A DNA stretch of 64,000 nt from Petrosia ficiformis (lineage: Eukaryota > Porifera > Demospongiae > Haplosclerida > Petrosiidae). Positions 21,929 through 31,054 of this stretch are shown here, piece by piece; the first letter of the stretch is position 1; every line of letters starts with the position of its first letter. A program made the position numbers and the translations under genes. The notes beneath the pieces were generated by a model that searched no databases, had not been told where the DNA came from, and saw only the letters and a list, made by a program, of their open reading frames with translations. Location of the stretch: the NCBI GenBank assembly GCA_947044365.1, contig OX345638.1:6209201-6273200 (forward strand), read 5' to 3'.

Positions 21929-24900
21929 CTACATATTTAACTGAACTGTTAGTTTATCTCTAACTGTATCTTGTATAGAGTGTTTAATAATATCAGCTGC
22001 ATCTACAAACTGACCTCCTATTTTATAAAATACATTAAAAAACTTCACACAGTATTTCTCAACATCTTCCAGTTTCTTTTTGAATGCAAATCCTGACAAG
22101 AAGGAGCTCATAATGGCATCAAATGTTGGATTCTTTTCGACAGCTTGAGGTATCAAACAAACTGCATACATCTCACAAGATACAGTTTTCAATAGTCCCT
22201 CAAATAACTCAGATAAGTCAGAATGATATGTTCGCATTACTTCTTTAATGCATTGTATAACTTGTTTAGTATCAACAGCAGATCTATCAGTATCTGTGAA
22301 TACAGTTATAAATACAACAAAATATAAAATTACATCAAAGAGTTGCATTAGTAATATTCTCTATAATTGAATTATTGGAACTTTATAAACATAAATATTT
22401 TTTATAAATAAATAAGAACGTTAAAATATAATCTCTCTGCTCAAAGATTTAAAGAAAGATTTTAAAATCTCAGATTTATCCTACAACATTTTTATATAGA
22501 TTACTACTCCACCCACAAGAAATAGAGGAAAGGTTATAAAATCTGGTTTATGGAAGTTAATAAAGTATGTGCAGTAGTCAACTGGGCACATGCTTCTAGT
22601 TTATAGGGTCATTCTGAGTGTCATGAGATAGTGAAAATGTGTATTGTATTATAATACAAATGATATATACACATTTTGCTGATATAATATGTTAGACATA
22701 TTCTCTGTACCAAGTGAAAATTAGGATTATGTATGATGTCAGTGTACCTGTCAGAAAGACTATGCACTGGATGTTGGACAGATTAATTTACATCCAGACT
22801 TCTAACTGGATATTTTTACAGAACAAATCAAACATTGAGAATGTTATTAGTTATTAACCTGTTGTTTCTAGAGTCTGTGAAACCGAGCTTTTGATCTCTC
22901 TTTGATGAACAGCATCTTGATCTGTGAAATATATATATACAAGAATGAATTATAATTAAGTAATTGTTGGGCATAGCACAATATGACATAAAGAAGTAAG
23001 TTTGAACTAGCTGTATGAATGTGATTTAAGGATGAGTTATGTTGCCAGCAGGGTTGGGGCGAGGTACATTGGTACTTATACTTAAGTGCACTGAAGTACA
23101 TATTTTTTAGTGCTTGTACTTATACTTAAGTCTTTTTTTAGTTTTAGCAATGTACTTGTACTTGTACTTAAGTAATGGGTTAAGTACTTCATGTACTTAA
23201 TGTACTTATAAGTATTTTGAAGTACATTTTAACTCCTTTTAAGTGCAATTTGTACATGTGCATTTGTCATGATTTGTGAAACTGAAAAAACAGAATTTAC
23301 TGAAATGATTACGTCTGCACTAGAAAGAAGTGTACCAGCTACAGTTTCTACTGTAAGTAGTACTGAAGATACAACTGATCCTCCCCCATCAAAAAAAGCC
23401 AAATCATTATTTAGTTTCATGCTTGAGCCATCCGCACAATCTGAGTCTCAGTCTACCTCTTTATCAAACGAACTAGACAATTATCTGCAGTCCTCGAGTG
23501 TCGCAATGGAGGTGAATCCCATCGATTTCTGGAAAAAAGAAAAAACCAAGTACCCTCAATTATCAAAGTTGGCAAAGGAAATGTTAGGAGTACCATCTTC
23601 GTCAGCACCTGTAGAGCGTCTTTTTAGTATCGCCGGTAAACTTTTTAGACCTGAACGTTGTAATTTAAAGGACTTGCGATTTGAATAATTGATGTTCATT
23701 CGATGTAATAATAATTAAATGTAAAACTTTGAGTTATTAAAAAGTAAAAAATGTGAAAATCGTGAAATGTACTTGTACTTGCACTTAAGTACATATCACT
23801 GTACTTGTACTTGCACTTAAGTACATATCACTGTACTTGTACTTATACTTAAGTACATATCACTGTACTTGTACTTATACTTAAGTACATATCACTGTAC
23901 TTGTACTTATACTTAAGTACATATCACTGTACTTGTACTTATACTTAAGTACATATCACTGTACTTGTACTTGCACTTAAGTACATATCACTGTACTTGT
24001 ACTTGCACTTAAGTACATATCACTGTACTTGTACTTGCACTTAAGTACATATCACTGTACTTGTACTTGCACTTAAGTACATATCACTGTACTTGTACTT
24101 GCACTTAAGTACATATCACTGTACTTGTACTTATACTTAAGTACATATCACTGTACTTGTACTTATACTTAAGTACATATCACTGTACTTATACTTAAGT
24201 ACTATATTAAAAGGTGTCATGTACTTGTACTTATACTTAAGTATTTTTGTCAAAGTACTTGTACTTTACTTAAGTACTTTTCAAAGTACTTCGCCCCAAC
24301 CCTGGTGTACAGTATAATAATTATTATAGTATTAACTAAGTGACTATTTACAGTTCAGCCTAATTCAATATAAATTTCTATAATGTTAAATCAGAGACTA
24401 ATACATATACCTATACCAAAAGTACATAAGAGATGGAGAGTGTCTAATGATGCATATAGTTGTAAAGTAATGTGGTTTTCTTTCGTATCGTGTTTAAGAT
24501 GCCATTATGTAAAGCATGTGACAATAGTATTGGAGTAACTGAATTTAATGACGTCGCAAATTATACTGTTACTTTACACACAGTATTTCAATGGCTGTAT
24601 GCATCCTTCGACACTCTCCTTCTCTTATGTACTTTTGGTGTAGGTATATCTATTTAATAACTAAACACACTGGATATCTTTGTGATATTGTAAGATAGCT
24701 AGGAATATTTCTCTGCTAAATGACAAATCACATCTATTAGTGGATGAAACAAAGATTTTAAAAAATCAGTTTATAGATGATATATACCATAATAATTATT
24801 ACTTTGAAAATGAATTACGTATAATCTCATAGAGTCTATATCTATTATTGGATATGAACATAGTATATGTAGTTACATAGATATTATACATGCCTGGTTT

Positions 24901-25280
24901 TGACAGTCCATGTGAACTTAGTGGAACAGGCTCCTGAATGTCTAACTTTGGTATCTTTAGACTGAATTGGGAATCATAATTGTCTTCCTGACGTCTCTTC
25001 TCTCCTACACACTCTGGAGTGATATGCTGATCTTCTTTTCTTTTCTTATTAGACTCAACAACGTCTTCATGTGGTCTCTTCATTGAGTATCTGTAATTAT
25101 AATTATAGCTGACAAACTATGGAGTTTTGTACATCACAAATTCGTGTAATATAAATATGTCTGAATTAGTTTACTTATAGGCCTTTTTTACACACTATGG
25201 TAATGTGTAAATAAAGTTTCAAATCACTTACTCTATATCCATTTTGGTATGTGCTTGAGCAGATTGTACATCTTCACAAC
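21929..25280 (-). CDS. Partial paralogue of the 3' end of the large fusion gene
   Basis: Four exons with agreeing phases: 25280-25232, 25090-24894, 22921-22859 and 22291-21929, ending at a stop at 21931-21929. The last exon (DTDRSAVDTKQVIQCIKEV, FLSGFAFKKKLEDVEKYC, FVDAADIIKHSIQDTVRDKL) is about half identical to the last exon of the large gene at 30687-31054, including the phase-1 start and a very similar end (QLNM against QLNV). The upstream exons encode a basic stretch (MKRPHEDVVESNKKRKEDQ) and a small linker (DQDAVHQREIKSSVSQ). The donor after 24894 reads CAG|GCATGT, a GC-AG type site. No start or domain-bearing 5' exons were found; plus-strand debris begins at 25.4 kb. It may be a truncated duplicate or a short adaptor gene. 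Confidence 0.55.
23269..23688 (+). pseudogene. hAT transposase, C-terminal remnant
   Basis: The open frame encodes the end of a hAT transposase: a Ser/Thr-rich linker (DPPPSKKAKSLFSFM), FWKKEKTKYPQLSKLAKEM and the dimerisation motif SSAPVERLFSIAGKLFRPE. About 140 residues are left and the BED finger and catalytic core are missing, so it cannot be active. The frame itself is intact, which suggests either recent deletion or use as a separate small protein. Confidence 0.85.
23769..24184. repeat. Satellite of 13 direct 32-bp units
   Basis: Thirteen contiguous 32-bp units follow one consensus, gtacttgtacttgcactt followed by aagtacatatcact, with two variants (gcactt or tatactt in the middle). 13 x 32 = 416 bases fits the borders exactly. 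Each unit contains the palindrome acttaagt. Truncated units continue toward both ends of the host element. There are no spacers. Confidence 0.95.
24405..24649. mobile_element. MITE with about 60-bp terminal inverted repeats
   Basis: The left arm atacctataccaaaagtaca, followed by taagagatggagagtgtc, is mirrored at 24609-24649 (gacactctccttctcttatg, then tacttttggtgtaggtat). Both arms continue inward (gatgcatatagttg against gatgcatacagcc). There is no transposase. Borders are approximate and I could not fix a target duplication. Confidence 0.75.
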
Positions 25281-25452
25281 CTAATGTATGATGAAATGTA
25301 TATTTGGTATAGTGATGCATATACCTGTTATATGTGTAAAGTAACATGACTCTTTGATATCATGATTATGTGATCCTATTATACAATACATGTGGCTATA
25401 GTATCAACGTAACTGATCCCACAAAGTATATACTGAAATAATATATGCAAAC

Positions 25453-25822
25453 ATGTTATATATGTGGCTGATTCATCGCAACAAAGTGGTGTTGACATGT
25501 CAACATTTCGGTGGTACTGTTCATTTACTTGACCAAGTAGAATGGCTAGCTATACGCTACTTCGGTCCATCTGAAAACTGTTGCAGTGTTCGTCGTATCG
25601 TTCGTAATGGCATAAAATCTGTTGTACGTAGATTTGGCTGGGTTGAGTCGCTATCTCTTGCACAAGAAATGTTTCAATGTAAAATTGCGAAATGCACTAA
25701 GCCATCATTCCATCTCTGTGAGGTGGATAAAACTAAAGCAAAACTTATTTGCAGTGAAAGTGATACTACACGCAAGGCTGATACGTACCGTCATCTATCT
25801 TGGTTTGATTCATCAGGTAAGT
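25453..25822 (+). pseudogene. Orphan fragment of a GTPase COR-like C-terminus
   Basis: The frame encodes LLDQVEWLAIRYFG, CCSVRRIVRNGIKSVVRRFGW, EMFQCKIAKCTKPSFHLCEV and ends FDSSG at a GTAAGT donor. This parallels the last 120 residues of the GTPase exon at 42115-44214 (LIDQVECLGIYYYG, CSIVRRVIFDGISSIVDKFDW, EVFQCKIPDCPARSSVHVCQL, ends FPAKG at GTATGT). It lacks the GTPase and most of the COR-like part. It lies on the strand opposite to the neighbouring paralogue, so a duplicated segment was inverted and truncated. The intact frame over 370 bases suggests it is young or still selected. Confidence 0.8.
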
Positions 25823-25946
25823 TAAACAGTTTGTCATACAGGATCTAACTAAACCTAACGAGCCAGAGGAGTCAAGATACATGTATCTTTAAGATCTTCT
25901 TGAGTGGTACAGATTTCTTTGGGGTGTGTTTTTAGCCTCCTCTGTG

Positions 25947-26609
25947 TTGTTTGGTTAGTCTGGCGAGCAGACCTTTCGCTTCCGCTTTTACATTGAGACG
26001 GGGCGGAGGAAAGGTCTGGAGACTCTTGACATGATTTCATGGGCTCTGCAGGAATGTTGATAGAGCCAATGAAATGCGAGTAGTCACATGACTCTAGCCG
26101 CAAACACGCTAATTAACACGAGTTACGGGATTAAAATGGAAGAGGCAATCCAGACGGCAGCTGAAGAGCTAGGTTACTCGAATTTACGAGTAAAACAGAA
26201 GGAGGCAATAATGCACTATCTACAAGGTAAACAAAGGAATGGTCCATCTGAGGAACAGCTGTTTGAAGGTAATCTTACTACACCAGCAAGGCCTAGTCTA
26301 GTGGCTTCGACTTTAAATAATTCTAGAACTGTACAAGATTGATGCTCCGTACAACCTCCTTCTTTTATTTGCAGACGGCAAACTCACCAAATAGAGACAG
26401 CATTTCATCGTGATTCGACGATAAATTATAAACGTTACGTACTCGGTGCGCTGAGGCGCAAGGCGTGGTGAAATCAGATCATGTGACACATGGATTGATT
26501 ACATTCCTACGGCCCATGAAATCATGTCAAGAGTCTCCAGACCTTTCCTCCGCCCCGTCCCAATGTAAAAGCGGAAGCGAAAGGTCTGCTCGCCGGACTA
26601 TTGTTTGGT
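25947..26609 (+). mobile_element. Mutator-like element (Pack-MULE type) carrying a captured gene fragment
   Basis: The element 25956-26600 (645 bp) has 89-bp terminal inverted repeats with about two mismatches (left 25956-26044 beginning tagtctggcgagcagacctt; right 26512-26600, mirror beginning tagtccggcgagcagacctt). Identical 9-bp duplications ttgtttggt flank it at 25947-25955 and 26601-26609. Long inverted repeats with 9-bp duplications are the hallmark of Mutator-like transposons. It encodes no transposase, and its interior holds the first exon of a RecQ-like helicase. It must have been moved by a transposase made elsewhere. Confidence 0.88.
26136..26226 (+). pseudogene. Captured first exon of a RecQ-family helicase
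   Basis: From ATG 26136 the sequence encodes MEEAIQTAAEELGYSNLR then VKQKEAIMHYLQGK, the start of RecQ-type DNA helicases just before the Walker A motif (LR..Q..AI.....G). It is cut at CTACAAG|GTAAAC, a normal donor, and the next bases are intron-like. The copy was therefore taken from genomic DNA and not from mRNA. No helicase motif follows, so it cannot act as a helicase. Confidence 0.75.
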
Positions 26610-26667
26610 GTGGATAAAATTGCTCTGTCTTTTTGTGTTACTTTCAGGAGACATTTGAAAAAGAATA

Positions 26668-26697
26668 ATGGATTCTATTGATTTGTCAAAACTTAGG
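26668..26697 (+). CDS. Possible first coding exon, MDSIDLSKLR
   Basis: After a TTTCAG acceptor-like site, ATG 26668 opens ten codons (MDSIDLSKLR) that end at a strong GTGAGT donor. No matching downstream exon was identified, since the next plus-strand coding sequence is retroelement and filamin debris. It may be a relic of the same debris. Confidence 0.2.
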
Positions 26698-26742
26698 GTG
26701 AGTTCATAATATATATACTAATTATATCTAGAATGTATTATT

Positions 26743-26987
26743 GGATCAACTAGAATATTCGCCACTCATTAATTATGCACGATAGGTGTGGTCCCATTGG
26801 TGTACATTTACGCTGGGCTGATAGGCTCAGCGTTGTTCCTGACAAATAGGGGGGGTCTTTGGGGGCGCAGCCCCCCAGTTTAGGCCCCTTGTCGGTAGGG
26901 ATATCATCAGCATGTTAGCGAGCAAAGTTACAACCTGCCACACCTATCGTGCATAATTAATGAGGTGGCGAATATTCTAGTTGATCC
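26743..26987. mobile_element. 245-bp MITE with about 49-bp inverted repeats and 8-bp duplication
   Basis: The arms start ggatcaactagaatattcgc, continue cactcattaattatgcacg and end gataggtgtgg; the right arm is the near-perfect mirror. The flanks gtattatt (26735-26742) and gtattatt (26988-26995) are an exact 8-bp target duplication. The interior is GC-rich (ggggggtctttgggggcgca), unlike its surroundings. No coding capacity. Confidence 0.9.
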
Positions 26988-26995
26988 GTATTATT

Positions 26996-28380
26996 TTATA
27001 AATTTGTACAATTGTACTACACAATACACTATTTTGATTTTGACCAAGGCTATATATAGTTCAGGGTAAAATTCGAATTTTGAGAGAATATTAAAATGCT
27101 CACGGTTCTAACAGATAATAATATTGATCGAAACCACTTTGGAAACATAATAAGGACATGATTATCTAACTCTAGGAACAGTTTCGGCTCGATCTGAAAC
27201 GATTGATTTTGCAATGAAAAAATCAGTACCAAGGCTATAGATAGATAATGTATTATGCTACATAGATAAGCAATTTCTTTCTACACAAGGTGCTTTCAGC
27301 AAATTGTGATTCAATGATTTAACTGTACTTCCCAACAAATTCTGTTTTATTGCTAATCTATGTAGTATGGGCTGTAGATACTCATATTCAGTGCAAGACG
27401 AGCATTTTAAGTCATGCCTATGGATTTTTGCTGCTTCGCCATTTTAAACACCTACATGTACTCAAGTAATTAGGGCTGTACTTAAGGACTACCAGATATC
27501 TGGTATTTCTCTGAATGAATGCTATGCTTACAGTGTACCAGACCCTCCCTGGCTTGTAAAGTGGGAGGGGCTGGCAAGCGAGACTAATTATCAGTCACTT
27601 GGGAATAATAAAAGTTTACCTCTGTTACCACTGTTTCGCGATTCCAAGTGGATCAATAGTTCCTCTTCCAAATTTAGTATATTCTGTTGTCTGTTTACAC
27701 AGAAGAAACCATTCTTGAAAATCTAAGCAGGTATCAACCCAAAAACCGAATGCACTACTGTAACAGCTGTGTTAAAGTTTAGCATTTCACATACAATGTC
27801 TAGTCTTTAAATTTAGCAAAAACCAACAGTGTATAGTCTTAGCTCTTAAATTGTGGTTTCTCTAATTACATGTATATAAATGTTTAGTATAGTACCATAT
27901 ATTATCTAATTATTACATACTATTTTACAAGATATGTGTAGTTTGTTCAAAATTATCATGATACATCTATTGTAAGACCACTTTTCAAAGAGCTAGTCAA
28001 TCATAAAGCTGATCACTGGTCTTCTCTTTACATATATATATATATATATATTATGACTGTAGATGTGAAAATCAGTCCTTTGCCATATGTGAAGTTTGTC
28101 AAATGCTTGTTATTTAGCCATTTTTATTACAAGAAACTAACTAAATTTGGTATCACGATGGACCAATAGTTGCTCTTCCTGACTACCTGTACAATATAGG
28201 TGTCAATACAAATGTTTAGATGATGTATTTGACAAAATTATTATGTGCCAATGACTGATTTTCACATCTGTGGTCACATATGTACATGTACAAACCAATG
28301 TCATTAAGAGTCACACTGATCATCTGTTTACATGTACACATGTACTTATACACAACTGTATTTACATGTACATGTACAAA
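26996..28380. other. Repeat debris without genes
   Basis: Two diverged copies of a motif (accaatagttgctcttcc near 28166 and tcaatagttcctcttcc near 27654) and an imperfect inverted pair (gatgtgaaaatcagtcc at 28064, gactgattttcacatct at 28254) show old repeats. A direct pair accaaggctata occurs at 27043 and 27231. Nothing codes. Confidence 0.5.
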
Positions 28381-28410
28381 CAATGTCATTATGACTCACA
28401 CTGATCATCT

Positions 28411-28887
28411 GTGATCTCGACGCAATTTGCCAAAATGTTAAAGTTGAACCAACCCCTGTCCAGTGAGTCTCTATCTTCCAACACCAAAGGCGATGCTCGT
28501 CTCGATGTGGCAGCAACTAGCTTTGGGACTGTCATGGTCAAAGTGCATTCTTTAATGTTAGAGTGTTTAACCCTTTTGCACAAACCCATGTCAGTAAAAT
28601 CTCTAGCTACTTGCTACAGAAAGCATGAATATGAGAAAAGAAGAATTTATGAACAAAGAGTCAGAGATGTTGAGCATGGTTGTTTTTCCCCGCTAGTTTT
28701 TAATACCTCAGGTGGAATGGGGCCTATTGCGACTACTGTATACAAGAGAATAGCTTCAACGATATCTGAAAAATATGACTGTCGATACAGTAACACAATA
28801 AGATGGATTAGATTAAATTTCTCTCTGCTAAGGTCAACTATTATGTGCTTACGAGGGTCACAGTCCTCTCCTGTAACTGTTCTATAA
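28411..28887 (+). pseudogene. Retroelement-derived C-terminal fragment
   Basis: The frame encodes KGDARLDVAATSFGTVMVKV, YRKHEYEKRRIYEQRVRDVEH, VFNTSGGMGPIATTVYKR and IRWIRLNFSLLRSTIMCLRG. This pattern of KHExEKRRxYExRxxxVEHG, then FSTSGGMG and FSLLRSxIxCxRGSRS, recurs at the end of reverse-transcriptase-bearing proteins in sponges and cnidarians. The reverse transcriptase itself is absent. The family class cannot be settled from this piece. Confidence 0.65.
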
Positions 28888-29760
28888 CACTTTCAGTTTT
28901 TTAGTGTTGTAATTTTACAACATCCTGTCAGATAGGAAGTACCACACCTACTTATTACATTGTTAAATTTCACTGCAATGGCTAGGTCTTGGATGTACCA
29001 CACCCCAAATTACTGTAGATTACAAGAGTATACCAATGTGGTGGCGGCATGTCGGCATTCTATTGTTCAAAACGCCTACGCTTCGTTGGATGTGGTCTAG
29101 CGGTGCTTTGATTCAAGTGTCCGCCCTTTGATGTTACTTTGAAGTTAGCTTAGAGTACTTAAAAAAAAAAAAAAAAAGTGAAAGGAGAGGAGAGTAGAAC
29201 GTTATGTTGATGTTTGTGTGATGTATAGACTTGGGTTTCTAGCTGGTTCTAGCGAGAGAGAAAGGGATGTTGGGAGAATAAGTGACAAATAGCGTTCGTG
29301 TGCAGACTTGAGTAGATGCTGTGCTTGCAGTAATTGGTAAGCAAGGTTGAGGTGAGTGTTAGATTGCTCCAGAAGTTGGAGAAAGTTGCAAATTGCCTGT
29401 ATTCATTTGCAACGAAGGTTTTGATTTTAATGAGATGCTGAGCCACACCTCGCAATCAGTATATTACATCCATGGTAGGTGTGGTTGGAATTATTATTAA
29501 AATTAATTCATTCTTTTTTTCAAAAGCCCCCGGGTTACGAAACTGTAAGTGATATCTCCTGACTCAGACATTGACCTTGCCCTTCATGAGGGGAGGGTCA
29601 CTATTTAAATATTCATATCTTTTACAGTTTTACTTGTTATTTTTATAGATCATACACAATACTGTAAAAACATCATCTGTATATTTAAGTGTACACATGT
29701 ACAGTACTTACTTATACAATGTACATGACTATATTTATGTGTACAAGCAATGTTATTACA
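28888..29760. other. Gap with no recognised gene
   Basis: The stretch holds an A-run (29161-29176) and ordinary AT-rich sequence. The A-run about 270 bases after the retroelement stop could be its old poly(A) end, but no target duplication is visible. Confidence 0.4.
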
Positions 29761-29920
29761 ACTCTCTTTCTCTCTCTCTGTCTCTCTCTGTCTCTGTCTC
29801 TGTCTTTCTCTCTGTCTCTCTCTCTGTTTCTCTCTCTGTCTCTCTCTCTGTCTCTCTCTCACTGTCTCTCTCTCTCCGTCTCTCTCTCTCTGTTTCTCTG
29901 TCTCTCTCTCTCTCTCTCAA
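29761..29920 (+). repeat. (TCTC/TGTC)n microsatellite
   Basis: About 160 bases of ctctctgtctctctctg variants. It produces long Ser/Leu or Arg/Glu shadow frames on both strands that are not genes. Confidence 0.95.
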
Positions 29921-29949
29921 TATAAATAGGCATTTCTTCCCGACCCAAA

Positions 29950-30500
29950 AGTCACAAATATCTCAACTGATTGGAAGAATGGAATCATTTTATCAGTATT
30001 GATAGACAAGCTCCACCCAGGTCTAATTCATGATCATGCTTCTCTAGATCCTAACAATGGATTGGAGAATACTCGATATGCTATGAGTATAGCCGAAAAG
30101 AAACTGGCTCTGGTACGTTTCAGACAACATTCGATGGAGCAGTATGGCCAATTGACTTTCAGCTTGTGTCTTCTGTTGCACATGTTTTCAGATATTGTTA
30201 TCTTTGTATCACAGACTGGAGAATACACCATTGATGTCAAATAGGTTGGCATTCATATTCCTGGCAGTCCATTCAAAGACGGTCACAGCTAAAGAGGTAT
30301 TTCCTCAGCCAACAGCTTGTGTGATTCTAGAGCAAACATTAGGTCATGTGAAAGTGCGGGAAGAGACAGAACTTTGTGAAAGTGGATTGCTCGAGTGCTG
30401 GAAAGGGAGAGCTTAGAGCAAAATCAATGTCCCCTGAAGCTCCAACCTGTCAAGTTGATTTGGATGTTGAGCAGGATACTGCCAAAGGCGGTATTAAGCT
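29950..30500 (+). pseudogene. Filamin pseudogene (CH2 end fused to Ig-like repeat pieces)
   Basis: The frame VTNISTDWKNGIILSVLIDK then LHPGLIHDHASLDPNNGLEN is the second calponin-homology domain of filamin, an actin cross-linker. After AEKKLALV the sequence jumps to FDGAVWPIDFQ and TGEYTIDVK, a TAG stop, then VGIHIPGSPFK, which is the end of a filamin Ig-like repeat (Y.I.V.Y.G..IPGSPF). VDLDVEQDTAKGG-like residues follow in another frame. Missing parts, stop and frameshifts make it a pseudogene; fused distant segments without introns suggest a processed or deleted copy. Confidence 0.75.
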
Positions 30501-30686
30501 ACTTCTTGATAATTATATATTTATTAGAATATTATTTTTATAACGATTTACTAACAGGATTTAGTAATATAATCAAAAATTAAAATCTAAAAAGGAGGAA
30601 TAGTAGCAAGCTATTTTGTGTGTACAATCATAATAGAGTACATGTACATGTACAGTAGTACTGAACTAAACTAACAGGTATATATA

Positions 30687-31054
30687 CTACACATTTAACT
30701 GAATTCCCAGTTTATCTCTGACTGACTCTTGTATAGATTTCTTGATATAGTTAGCTGCATCGACATATGGACCACGTATTTCATAAAAAGCATTGAAGAA
30801 TTTCGTGCAATATTCCTCAATCTCTTCTAGGTCATCTTTGAATTCAAAACCAGATAAGAAACAGTTAATAATAGTATCACTGGTAGGATTTGTCTGAACA
30901 TCACGTGTTATTATACCAGCTTCTAATAATTCATCAGCGACAGTTTTCAATGATCCAGTCTTAAATAATCGAGTGAGTTTAGCATGATTCTTCTCCATTA
31001 CTAGTTCAATACATCTTATAACTTGACTAATATCCACATGAGATCTATCAGTGT
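30687..31054 (-). CDS. C-terminal death-fold-like domain exon
   Basis: The last exon (DTDRSHVDISQVIRCIELV, TVADELLEAGIITRDV, FLSGFEFKDDLEEIEEYC, YVDAANYIKKSIQESVRDKL) ends at a stop at 30689-30687. It is helical, carries a LLEAGIIT motif reminiscent of CARD/Death folds, and has a clear paralogue at 21929-22291. Its fold is not certain. Confidence 0.7.

Larger units (their letters stand above)
23049..24304 (+). mobile_element. Internally deleted hAT element with satellite interior
   Basis: The ends are inverted: cagggttggggcgaggtac at 23049 and the mirror of cagggttggggcgaagtac at 24304. The flanking octamers (gttgccag and gtgtacag) match at only five of eight positions, so the target duplication is decayed or the ends were altered. 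Inside remain only the end of a transposase gene and a long satellite. The CAGGG termini and the C-terminal dimerisation motif place it in hAT. Confidence 0.85.

Noticed and set aside
23769..24184. Regular 32-bp direct repeats that could suggest a CRISPR array
   Set aside because: The units are contiguous without spacers, lie inside a hAT element and the genome is eukaryotic; it is a satellite.
29650..30002. Three overlapping Ser/Leu- or Arg/Glu-rich frames
   Set aside because: They are translations of the TCTC microsatellite on both strands.
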